Shown here in pieces: positions 34,452 to 42,035 of a stretch of 64,000 nt of DNA (the stretch's first letter is position 1; each line of letters starts with the position of its first letter). The position numbers and the translations under genes are program-made. This stretch comes from FEN-1279 sp964400285. Lineage in GTDB: Bacteria; Bacteroidota; Ignavibacteria; Tepidaquicellales; Tepidaquicellaceae. The notes beneath the pieces are model-generated. The model searched no databases. It was given only the letters and a program-made list of their open reading frames with translations, and was not told where the DNA came from. The stretch covers positions 1-64,000 of the forward strand of contig CAYNTK010000008.1 of the NCBI GenBank assembly GCA_964400285.1. The letters are read 5' to 3'.

Positions 34452-34495
34452 AGCATGCCCGGGTGGATTCGAACCACCGACCCACAGCTTAGAAG
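34452..34495 (-). repeat. attR: 44-bp repeat inside tRNA-Arg
   Basis: The second copy of the 44-bp direct repeat, identical to 17681-17724, forming the anticodon loop to the 3' end of the intact tRNA gene. Integration rebuilt the gene, so host tRNA function is kept. Confidence 0.92.
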
Positions 34496-34527
34496 GCTGT
34501 TGCTCTATCCTGCTGAGCTACGGGCAC
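34454..34527 (-). tRNA. tRNA-Arg (anticodon TCT)
   Basis: A 74-nt cloverleaf on the minus strand. The acceptor pairs GTGCCCG with CGGGCAT (G1-U72), followed by a GCTC/GAGC D stem, a 5-bp anticodon stem ACAGC/GCTGT with loop CTTCTAA, and a GGTGG/CCACC T stem with TTCGAAT. The anticodon TCT reads AGA, the main Arg codon expected in such an AT-rich genome. The CCA end is not encoded. It is the integration target of the element. Confidence 0.95.
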
Positions 34528-34613
34528 ATATCTTTATACTACAATTTATCGAATTTTGATTTTACATTCAATTCATTATAAAGTCTTTTCAAGAACCTCT
34601 GTATATTAATTTA

Positions 34614-35471
34614 TCACTCTTTCTTTTTCTTTGTCTTAGGTTTATATCCTATTGCTGTATCGAGTTTTGCATCTGTCAGATTTGCACCACTTAATTCAGC
34701 GTACCACAAGTTCGCACCACTTAAATTTGCGCCAAACAAATTAGCATCTTGTAGATTCGCTCTTAATAGTACTGCTCCGGTAAGTTCTGCATTTTGTAAA
34801 TTTGCTCCGGTCAGATTTGCGTCAGTTAAATTTGCATCAGTTAAATTGGCTCTCCATAATATAGCATCGGATAAATTAGTATTCGACAAATCTGTTCCCT
34901 GAAGATTAGCTCCTGAAAGCTTAGCGTCAGACAAATCAATTCCTTTTAATATATGTCCCGATAAATCTGCACCTTGCAAGTTTGCACCCTTCAAATGTGT
35001 ATCAGTTAAATTTGCCTCTGTTAATTTGACTTGCCACATTTTTGCATCATCTAATTTTGCTCCAGTCAAATCTGCTTCATTGAGTTTCGCACCTGCAAGA
35101 TTGGCATTTGTTAAATCTGCTCCTTTCATATTATGAGAAGCCAAATCCGCACCTTGTAAATTTGTTCCTTTTAATATTGTCCCTGATAAATTAACATTTG
35201 TTAAATTTGCACCGCTCAATTTTGCTTCTGAAAGATTTGCATTCGAAAGGTTTGCACCATTTAAATTAACATTTATTAAAATAGCATTTTTTAAATTTGC
35301 TCCTTCGAGATTTGCATTCTGTAAATCCGAATTTGTAAGATTTGCATTTTGTAAATCTGCTCCCTTTAAGTTTGCTCCAGCAAGGTTAAGTGGTCTGTGT
35401 GTTATTCCTGTCGAACTTTGAGCAATTAAAATCCATAAATCTTTATCCGATAGCACTCTTTCTGATGACAT
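34614..35471 (-). CDS. Pentapeptide-repeat protein
   Basis: A 285-aa protein built almost entirely of A(N/D)LXX pentapeptides (about residues 22-270, e.g. NLAGANLKGADLQNANLTNS), folding as a right-handed quadrilateral beta helix. Some members mimic DNA and bind gyrase (Qnr, MfpA), while many others have unknown roles. There is no signal peptide or extra domain, so it is cytosolic. It lies outside the element, 87 bp beyond the tRNA, and reads toward it. A gyrase-protecting role cannot be claimed from repeats alone. Confidence 0.85.
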   Translation of the reverse strand: MSSERVLSDKDLWILIAQSSTGITHRPLNLAGANLKGADLQNANLTNSDLQNANLEGANLKNAILINVNLNGANLSNANLSEAKLSGANLTNVNLSGTILKGTNLQGADLASHNMKGADLTNANLAGAKLNEADLTGAKLDDAKMWQVKLTEANLTDTHLKGANLQGADLSGHILKGIDLSDAKLSGANLQGTDLSNTNLSDAILWRANLTDANLTDANLTGANLQNAELTGAVLLRANLQDANLFGANLSGANLWYAELSGANLTDAKLDTAIGYKPKTKKKKE

Positions 35472-35739
35472 TATTTCTCCTTTAATGTTTTTGAAATTTT
35501 GATTAATTCAAAAAAAACAAAATTTATTTTTTCTTTCAATGTAAAATAAATTACTTTTTTATAAAAATTTAAAAAAATTTTCTCTGTAAAAAGATTAAAC
35601 ATTGTAAAAACAAATATTAGAAATTCATACTTTTAAAATTGTTTTTCGTAATAAAAAAATGCTTTTATGTAATTTCTATTTACATTGTTAATGCGGTTTA
35701 AATTTGATAAATTTTATGTTTTAAGTATTAAATTAATAA

Positions 35740-37026
35740 ATGGAAGTAAACATTAAAGATTTAGAAAATTGTAAAAAAGAACTCGAAGCTACGCTTTCTT
35801 ATGAAGAATTAGCACCTCATTTCGATAAAGCATTTGTAAAATATAGGCAAAAAGTTCAAATTCCCGGTTTCAGGAAAGGGAAAGCTCCAATAGGTATGGT
35901 GAAAAAATTATATGGTGATAGTATTGAATATTCTGCTCTTGAAGATATTACTGAAGAAGTTTTTATAAAATATATCGTAGATAATAAAATTAAGTTAATC
36001 GGTAAGGGAACATTAAAAGATTTGGATTATAAACCAAAAGAACAGCTTTTAATGAAAGTTGAATTTGAAGTTGAACCTGAAATAGTTCTTGAAAATTATA
36101 AAAATCTTAATCTAACGAAAACAAAATATGAAGTAGATGATTCCTTAGTTGATGAGGAACTCACATATTTAAATTTAAAATATGCTAAATATGAAATCGA
36201 TGGTCAGGCGACTGATGATGAATATATGGTGACTTTCGAAACTCAAGAACTCGATGATGCTGGGAACTTGTTAATTGGCAAAACTCAAAAAGATATTAGG
36301 ATTTATCTTGGGAGTAAAAATCTTGAAAAAGATTACAAAGAGGGTTTAAAAGGAATTCGTGAAAACGAAGAACGAGTAATCGAGGTTACAAATTCTACAA
36401 ATAATGAAATCAACAAAATTAGGATTAAATGTAATAAAGTTGAGAAGATTATAAAGCCAGAAATGAATGAGGATACATTTAAAAAATTTACTAACAGAGA
36501 CGATATTAAAACAGAAGAGGAATTAAGAAGTTTTCTTAAAGAAAAAATAGTAAAAGCTTACGAAAATCTTTCAATGCAAAGATTAAAAGATTCTGTTCTC
36601 GGTGAATTAGTAAAATTGAATGATATTATTGTGCCTGATTTTTATGTAAATACCATTCTCGATGGTTATGTAAAAGACCATAAAAAAAATCATAGTAAGC
36701 ATTCTCATATGAAGGAATTTAACGAAGAAGAATTTCGTAAACAACATAGAGCAGATGCAATATTTAATACTAAATGGTTTTTAATAAAAGAAAAGATTAT
36801 CGAGCTCGAAAAAATTGAATTAACCGATGATGATTATAAAAAGTTTGCAGAAGAAAGTTCAAAGAGATTTAATATTCCGATTGAAAAACTTATCGAAGTT
36901 TATAAAGCGAATGATGATATGAAATCACAATTGTTAAATGATAAAGTTCTTGATTTTGTTATTCAAAATTCCAATGTTTCAGAAGTTATTGAAACAATAA
37001 AATCTGAAGATTTAGACGAAAACTAA
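35740..37026 (+). CDS. tig: Trigger factor
   Basis: A 428-aa ribosome-bound chaperone that meets nascent chains at the exit tunnel. The ribosome-binding signature GFRKGKAP is at residues 43-50. The middle PPIase region (about 150-240) is poorly conserved, as in many Bacteroidota relatives, and a helical C-terminal chaperone arm follows (250-420). It lies 28 bp upstream of clpP, the well-known tig-clpP pairing. The upstream gap of 268 bp must hold the promoter, but no box stands out. Confidence 0.92.
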   Translation: MEVNIKDLENCKKELEATLSYEELAPHFDKAFVKYRQKVQIPGFRKGKAPIGMVKKLYGDSIEYSALEDITEEVFIKYIVDNKIKLIGKGTLKDLDYKPKEQLLMKVEFEVEPEIVLENYKNLNLTKTKYEVDDSLVDEELTYLNLKYAKYEIDGQATDDEYMVTFETQELDDAGNLLIGKTQKDIRIYLGSKNLEKDYKEGLKGIRENEERVIEVTNSTNNEINKIRIKCNKVEKIIKPEMNEDTFKKFTNRDDIKTEEELRSFLKEKIVKAYENLSMQRLKDSVLGELVKLNDIIVPDFYVNTILDGYVKDHKKNHSKHSHMKEFNEEEFRKQHRADAIFNTKWFLIKEKIIELEKIELTDDDYKKFAEESSKRFNIPIEKLIEVYKANDDMKSQLLNDKVLDFVIQNSNVSEVIETIKSEDLDEN

Positions 37027-37054
37027 TATTGAATTTAAAAAAATAAAAAAATAT

Positions 37055-37735
37055 ATGGATTTTACAAGTATTATTAAAAGTCGTGAAGCAGAAATTACTG
37101 CTGGCTTAGATAAAGCAAAACAGATTCGCAATCAACTTGTTCCTATTGTCGTTGAATCTACATCGAGAGGGGAAAGAGCTTATGATATTTATTCAAGACT
37201 GTTAAAGGAAAGATTGATTTTTCTTGGGACACCGGTTTTTGATGAAATTGCTTCTTTGATAGTTGCCCAATTACTCTTTCTCGAGTATGAAGACCCCGAC
37301 AAAGATATAATGTTATATATTAATTCACCAGGTGGGAGCATATCAGCTGGACTTGCAATTTATGATACAATGTGTTACATAAGAAGTGATGTTTCTACTA
37401 CCTGTGTAGGTATGGCAGCATCTATGGGGCAGATTTTATTGACAGGTGGAGCGGCAGGGAAAAGAATTGCACTCCCAAATTCAAAAATTATGATGCACCA
37501 ACCTATAGGTGGAACTCAAGGGCAAGCAACCGATATTGAGATTTATACAAAAGAAATGCTCAAAACAAGAGATAATATTTATAAAATTATTTCAAAGCAT
37601 ACAGGTAAATCTATTGAACAAATTGCAAAAGATGCTGAAAGAGATAATTATATGACTGCTGAAGAAGCTAAAGCATACGGTTTGATTGACCTTATTTTAT
37701 CGAAAAGGGAGAAGCCCGATAAAAAAGAAAAATAA
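37055..37735 (+). CDS. clpP: ATP-dependent Clp protease proteolytic subunit
   Basis: A 226-aa serine protease subunit that forms the tetradecameric ClpP chamber. The catalytic residues are S123 in MAASMGQ and H148 in MMHQP, with an Asp around 197 (DAERDNYM). The YINSPGG motif (89-95) is present. It is co-directional with tig. The usual third gene, clpX, does not follow; instead there is a DUF2723 membrane protein after a 115-bp gap. The unfoldase partner must be encoded elsewhere. The truncated ClpB-like protein in this window lacks the ClpP-binding loop type. Confidence 0.97.
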   Translation: MDFTSIIKSREAEITAGLDKAKQIRNQLVPIVVESTSRGERAYDIYSRLLKERLIFLGTPVFDEIASLIVAQLLFLEYEDPDKDIMLYINSPGGSISAGLAIYDTMCYIRSDVSTTCVGMAASMGQILLTGGAAGKRIALPNSKIMMHQPIGGTQGQATDIEIYTKEMLKTRDNIYKIISKHTGKSIEQIAKDAERDNYMTAEEAKAYGLIDLILSKREKPDKKEK

Positions 37736-37850
37736 TTTTTGATTTTCAAACAAAATAATAATTAATAGATTCTTTCAAATTTGTAATCAAAATAGCTTGA
37801 AAATCACTCAATTTTGCAGTAACTTAAAAACTTTATAATTAAATAATTCT

Positions 37851-40559
37851 ATGGATTTTAAACTTATCAACCGCATTACGGGAGCATTTGTTTTTGTTTT
37901 CGCTAGTATTGTATATATACTTACAGTACAACCAACAATGTCATTTTGGGATTGCGGTGAATTTTTAGCTTGTGCATACACATTAGGTGTACCGCACCCA
38001 CCCGGAGCACCATTTCATGTCTTGGTAGGGAAAATATTTACTATGTTACCAACTGCAAGTGACATAGGGCTACGAATGAATTATTTATCTGTTTTTTCGA
38101 GTTCACTTAGTGTTTTGTTACTTTATCTGGTCTCTGTAAAAGTGATAAAAAACTGGAAAGGACAGTTTAAATCTAATTTTGACTATATCACAGTTGCATT
38201 CGCTTCAGCAATAGGAGCATTATCTTATGCCTTCTGCGATAGTTTTTGGTTTAATGCAATGGAAGCCGAAGTATACGGATTTGGCACCTTTCTTATTACG
38301 CTATGTATGTATACTATGATGATTTGGTGGGAAAAAGCTGATGAACCGGGAAGTGATAGGTATATCCTGTTTTTTGCGTTTGTTGTTGGGTTATCTCTTG
38401 GAATCCATTTATTAGTTGTCCAGTGCGTATTTATTGCAGGTCTTATGTTTTATTTCAAGCGTTATGAATATTCAAGAAAAAGTTTTCTTATTGCTATTGG
38501 TGCCTCTATGGTTGCATTTTTTATTGTTTATCCTGTGATTGTTAAAAAAATGCCTTCAGCTATTTCTTCTTTTCCTGTAGTTGGTTTTATAATTATAATT
38601 GGAATCTTAATCGCAGGAATTTATTATTCACATAAAAATAAAAATGCAATTCTAAACTTGGTTTTCCTTTCTTTGTTTTTTGTGATAATAGGATACACTA
38701 CTTATGTTTCCGTATTACAGAGGTCAAGTGTTAGTAATATTCCTCTTGATAATAGCAATCCCGATAATATGGAAAGATTACTCTCATACTTAAATCGTGA
38801 ACAATATGGCGAACAACCCTTAATTATGCCGAGAAGATATTTAAAAGATGGTATGCACGATAGAACCTGGAAAAATTATTCGAGTGATATGGAATTTATG
38901 TGGAAGTATCAAATCAATCATATGTTCAACAGATATTTGTTCTGGCAGTATATCGGTAGAGCTGGGTATAATCAGGATGATGGTGTCGATTTCTCGAAGT
39001 TTTATGCTATTCCGTTTATTCTCGGTTTGTTTGGAATGTTTTATCATTTCAGAAAGGACTGGAAACTTGCATTTGTCTTTTTCTCGATGTTTATTCTGAT
39101 GGGGGTAGTAACTGCCTTGTATCAAAATCAACAAGACCCGCAACCAAGAGAAAGAGATTATTTCTATGAAGGGGCATTTTATGTATATTCATTATGGGTT
39201 GGCTTGGGTATTTTTGGCATTATTGAATTAATAAAAGAAAAAATACAATCAAAAGCTTTAGTTCCAATTACTGCTGTAATTCTCCTGTTTTCGTTTTTGT
39301 TCGTTCCACTTAATATGTTGAGAGTAAATTATCATTATCAAAGTAGAGCCGATAATTTTTTCCCGTTTGATTATGCATATAATTTATTACAAAGCTGTGA
39401 TAAAAATGCAATTTTATTTACCAATGGCGATAATGATACTTTCCCGCTTTGGTGTTTACAGGCTGTTTATGGTATAAGGCAGGACGTTACTTTAGTCAAT
39501 TTATCACTTGCTCAAGCAGACTGGTATGTTATTCAATTAAAAAATGAAAGACCTTATGGTTCATTACCTGTTCCTTTCACTTATACAAATGATCAATTGT
39601 CTAAGGTTGCAAAACAAGGTTATATGATTTGGGATGAAAATAAATTGGTTTCCCTCGAAATTCCAGAAAAAGCTTTCCCAGATTCAGTAAGGAAAAAATT
39701 CGGTATTACCGATAAATTAATTTTTAAAGTTCCTGCAACAATCAGACAAAGAGATAATAATCAGGTTATTACTGCATTGAAATCAAGTGATTTGTTTATG
39801 CTCGATATTTTAAAAGCTAATAAATGGGAAAGACCCATTTATTATTCTGTAACCGTATCACCTGAAAATTATCTTGGATTAAATGAATATTTAATGGTAG
39901 AAGGTATGGCTCAAAAGTTATATCCATATAAAGTAAGTACTAATGGTATGGCATCACTACCTGTGGATATTGAAAAAATGAAAATGAATTTATTTGTTGA
40001 TAGAGATGTTGTTCCTTCACCAAATCCACAATCAGGTTTTAGGTTTAGAAATCTCGATAAAGATATTTTCTTCGATGACGTTCAAATCCGTATGATTGAA
40101 ATGTATAGAACATTATATACATGGTTCGTTAGTGCATTAATAGATGACCCAACGAAATATGACCTTGCAAGAACTGCACTCGAAAAGATGGAGAAGAATA
40201 TTCCTAAAGAACTTATAGAGATGGATTATAGACAAAAGTATAATATTGCAATGTTCTATCATAGACTTGGTGATAATAAGAAATTTGAAGAATATGCTAC
40301 TGATGCATACAAAGAAGCTTATGCACAAAGGATAGGTAATAAAAGCAACTTACAGTCATACTACAATCCTTACAGAATAATTTTCGATATTTTAGAAGCT
40401 CGTGGTGATTATAAAACAGAACTGGAAATTTTAAAAGAATTAAATCCAAATGATCCTTCTGTTAAGCAAAAAATTGATATGATTAATAGCAAACTTAATC
40501 TGAAACCAATTGAGCAAAATAAAATCGAAGAGGGAACTGATTCTGATAAAAATCCGTGA
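37851..40559 (+). CDS. DUF2723 membrane protein (protein O-mannosyltransferase-like)
   Basis: A 902-aa integral membrane protein. It opens with FWDCGEFLACAYTLGVPHPPGAPFHVLVG, the DUF2723 hallmark that resembles the acidic loop of GT-C/PMT glycosyltransferases. About ten membrane helices follow (to about 490) and then a large soluble C-terminal part with TPR-like stretches. It is conserved in Bacteroidota and thought to transfer sugars from lipid carriers onto extracytoplasmic proteins. It is followed closely by the GT2-methyltransferase gene, so it may belong to a protein or polymer glycosylation cluster. Confidence 0.85.
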   Translation: MDFKLINRITGAFVFVFASIVYILTVQPTMSFWDCGEFLACAYTLGVPHPPGAPFHVLVGKIFTMLPTASDIGLRMNYLSVFSSSLSVLLLYLVSVKVIKNWKGQFKSNFDYITVAFASAIGALSYAFCDSFWFNAMEAEVYGFGTFLITLCMYTMMIWWEKADEPGSDRYILFFAFVVGLSLGIHLLVVQCVFIAGLMFYFKRYEYSRKSFLIAIGASMVAFFIVYPVIVKKMPSAISSFPVVGFIIIIGILIAGIYYSHKNKNAILNLVFLSLFFVIIGYTTYVSVLQRSSVSNIPLDNSNPDNMERLLSYLNREQYGEQPLIMPRRYLKDGMHDRTWKNYSSDMEFMWKYQINHMFNRYLFWQYIGRAGYNQDDGVDFSKFYAIPFILGLFGMFYHFRKDWKLAFVFFSMFILMGVVTALYQNQQDPQPRERDYFYEGAFYVYSLWVGLGIFGIIELIKEKIQSKALVPITAVILLFSFLFVPLNMLRVNYHYQSRADNFFPFDYAYNLLQSCDKNAILFTNGDNDTFPLWCLQAVYGIRQDVTLVNLSLAQADWYVIQLKNERPYGSLPVPFTYTNDQLSKVAKQGYMIWDENKLVSLEIPEKAFPDSVRKKFGITDKLIFKVPATIRQRDNNQVITALKSSDLFMLDILKANKWERPIYYSVTVSPENYLGLNEYLMVEGMAQKLYPYKVSTNGMASLPVDIEKMKMNLFVDRDVVPSPNPQSGFRFRNLDKDIFFDDVQIRMIEMYRTLYTWFVSALIDDPTKYDLARTALEKMEKNIPKELIEMDYRQKYNIAMFYHRLGDNKKFEEYATDAYKEAYAQRIGNKSNLQSYYNPYRIIFDILEARGDYKTELEILKELNPNDPSVKQKIDMINSKLNLKPIEQNKIEEGTDSDKNP

Positions 40560-40569
40560 GTAAATTAGA

Positions 40570-42015
40570 TTGAAGAATAATCATAAAATAGGAATATTAA
40601 TCGTTGCTTATAATGCCGTTACTACTTTAAGTAAAGTTCTTGATAGAATACCAAAAGATGTTTATGATGAGATTGATGAGATTGCTGTTTTTGATGATGC
40701 GAGTAAAGATGAAACCTATATGTTATCCGTAGGTTATAAAGCAACTAAGAAACTTGAAAAGCTTAATATTTTTCTGAATGAAAAAAATCTTGGATATGGT
40801 GGAAATCAGAAAAAAGGTTTCAATTATTTTATAGAAAAAAATTTTGATGTTGTTGTTTTGTTACACGGAGATGGACAATATGCTCCTGAAGTGCTGTGTG
40901 ATATGTACTCTCCGATAATAGACGATAAAGCTGACGTAGTTCTGGGTTCGAGAATGATGAAAAAATACGGTGGTGCTTTGAAAGGAGGTATGCCTTTATA
41001 TAAGTTTATAGGAAATAAAATTCTTACAAATTACCAGAACCACAAATTAAAAATGAACTTAACTGAATTTCATTCAGGTTATAGAGCTTATTCGATAAAA
41101 GGACTTAAAAAACTTAATCTTAAAAATTGCACAGATGATTTTCATTTCGATACGCAAATAATTATTAAAGCTCATCACAATAATTTAAGAATTCTCGAAA
41201 TACCAATCCCGACTTATTATGGAGATGAAATCTGTTATGTAAATGGAATGAAATATGCAAAGGATGTCTATCATACAACTAAAGAATATCGAAAAGCTAT
41301 GTCAGGTAGAAAAAAGTCGGAAATATATTCTGAATTATATATCCCATATCCTTTAAAATTATATTCATTTTCGAGCCATAAAACCGTTCTTGATATTTTA
41401 AATAATAAAGAGAACCAGAGAATTTTGGATGTTGGATGTGGTGATGGTTTGTTTTCGGAATTAATAAGAAAAGGGAATACAAAAGTTGGAGTTGATTTTA
41501 TTCCTGTATCGGATTCAATTAGAAAAAATTTAGATGAATATTATCAGATAGATTTGAATAATGGTTTACCAGAAGAGATTAAGCAAAAAGAAAAATTTGA
41601 TTATATTCTAATGCTCGATATACTCGAACATCTTTATAATTATGATAAAATTATTAAAGATTCTAAAAACCTTATCAAACCTGATGGTAAAATTATCATT
41701 TCAATCCCTAATATTGCAAATATATATATAAGATTAGGGTTATTATTTGGTAGATTTACTTATAAGGATAAAGGAATACTCGATAGAACACATTTAAAAT
41801 TTTTCACTTATTACTCGATAAAAAAAATTATTAAAGATTATAATCTTCAGATTATTAAACAAAAAGTTACTCCAATTCCTATTATTGAAGTATTACCTGA
41901 TTTTTTTAAAAATAATATAGGAAAAGTTCTGAATTTCTTTCTCTATGTTATCACTGTTCCTTTTAAAAGACTTTTTGGTTATCAATTTATTTTTGTAACA
42001 CAAAATAAAAATTAG
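40570..42015 (+). CDS. GT2 glycosyltransferase-SAM methyltransferase fusion
   Basis: A 481-aa two-domain protein. Residues 1-230 are a DPM1-like GT2 domain (ILIVAYNAVTTLSKVLDRIP, FDDASKDET, LHGDGQYAPE) of the kind that loads a sugar onto a polyprenyl phosphate. Residues 270-430 are a class I methyltransferase with RILDVGCGDGLFSELI and a DYILMLDILEHLYN post-I region. Both halves look intact. The start is TTG 40570, 10 bp after the DUF2723 gene. Such fusions suit a pathway that makes and modifies a lipid-linked sugar for the adjacent membrane transferases. Confidence 0.85.
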   Translation: MKNNHKIGILIVAYNAVTTLSKVLDRIPKDVYDEIDEIAVFDDASKDETYMLSVGYKATKKLEKLNIFLNEKNLGYGGNQKKGFNYFIEKNFDVVVLLHGDGQYAPEVLCDMYSPIIDDKADVVLGSRMMKKYGGALKGGMPLYKFIGNKILTNYQNHKLKMNLTEFHSGYRAYSIKGLKKLNLKNCTDDFHFDTQIIIKAHHNNLRILEIPIPTYYGDEICYVNGMKYAKDVYHTTKEYRKAMSGRKKSEIYSELYIPYPLKLYSFSSHKTVLDILNNKENQRILDVGCGDGLFSELIRKGNTKVGVDFIPVSDSIRKNLDEYYQIDLNNGLPEEIKQKEKFDYILMLDILEHLYNYDKIIKDSKNLIKPDGKIIISIPNIANIYIRLGLLFGRFTYKDKGILDRTHLKFFTYYSIKKIIKDYNLQIIKQKVTPIPIIEVLPDFFKNNIGKVLNFFLYVITVPFKRLFGYQFIFVTQNKN

Positions 42016-42035
42016 AATTTTAGGAGTTTATATTA

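Larger units (their letters stand above)
17681..34495. mobile_element. Integrated 16.8-kb temperate tailless-phage-like element in tRNA-Arg
   Basis: The element is bounded by a perfect 44-bp direct repeat (17681-17724 and 34452-34495) that equals the 3' part of the tRNA-Arg(TCT) gene. One repeat plus the unique part is 16,771 bp. Its tyrosine recombinase lies next to the intact tRNA. Modules in order: secreted orphan plus repressor (minus strand), Cro-like and small early genes, SSB, HUH Rep, amidase/lysis, transglutaminase-like protein, C-terminally membrane-anchored proteins, basic membrane protein, beta-rich capsid candidates, lytic transglycosylase, a 420-aa protein and the integrase. I see no terminase, portal, tail, Walker-type packaging ATPase, relaxase or conjugation gene. 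The set fits a tailless phage with an internal membrane and rolling-circle replication better than a plasmid or ICE. This is inference, and no named family is assigned. Confidence 0.8.

Noticed and set aside
17681..34495. ICE, mobilisable plasmid or filamentous (inovirus-like) prophage
   Set aside because: There is no relaxase, coupling protein or T4SS gene, and no Zot-type ATPase or small major coat protein gene. The HUH protein has replication-type motifs.
34614..35471. Pentapeptide-repeat gene as cargo of the element
   Set aside because: It lies beyond the intact tRNA and the 44-bp repeat, so it is host DNA.
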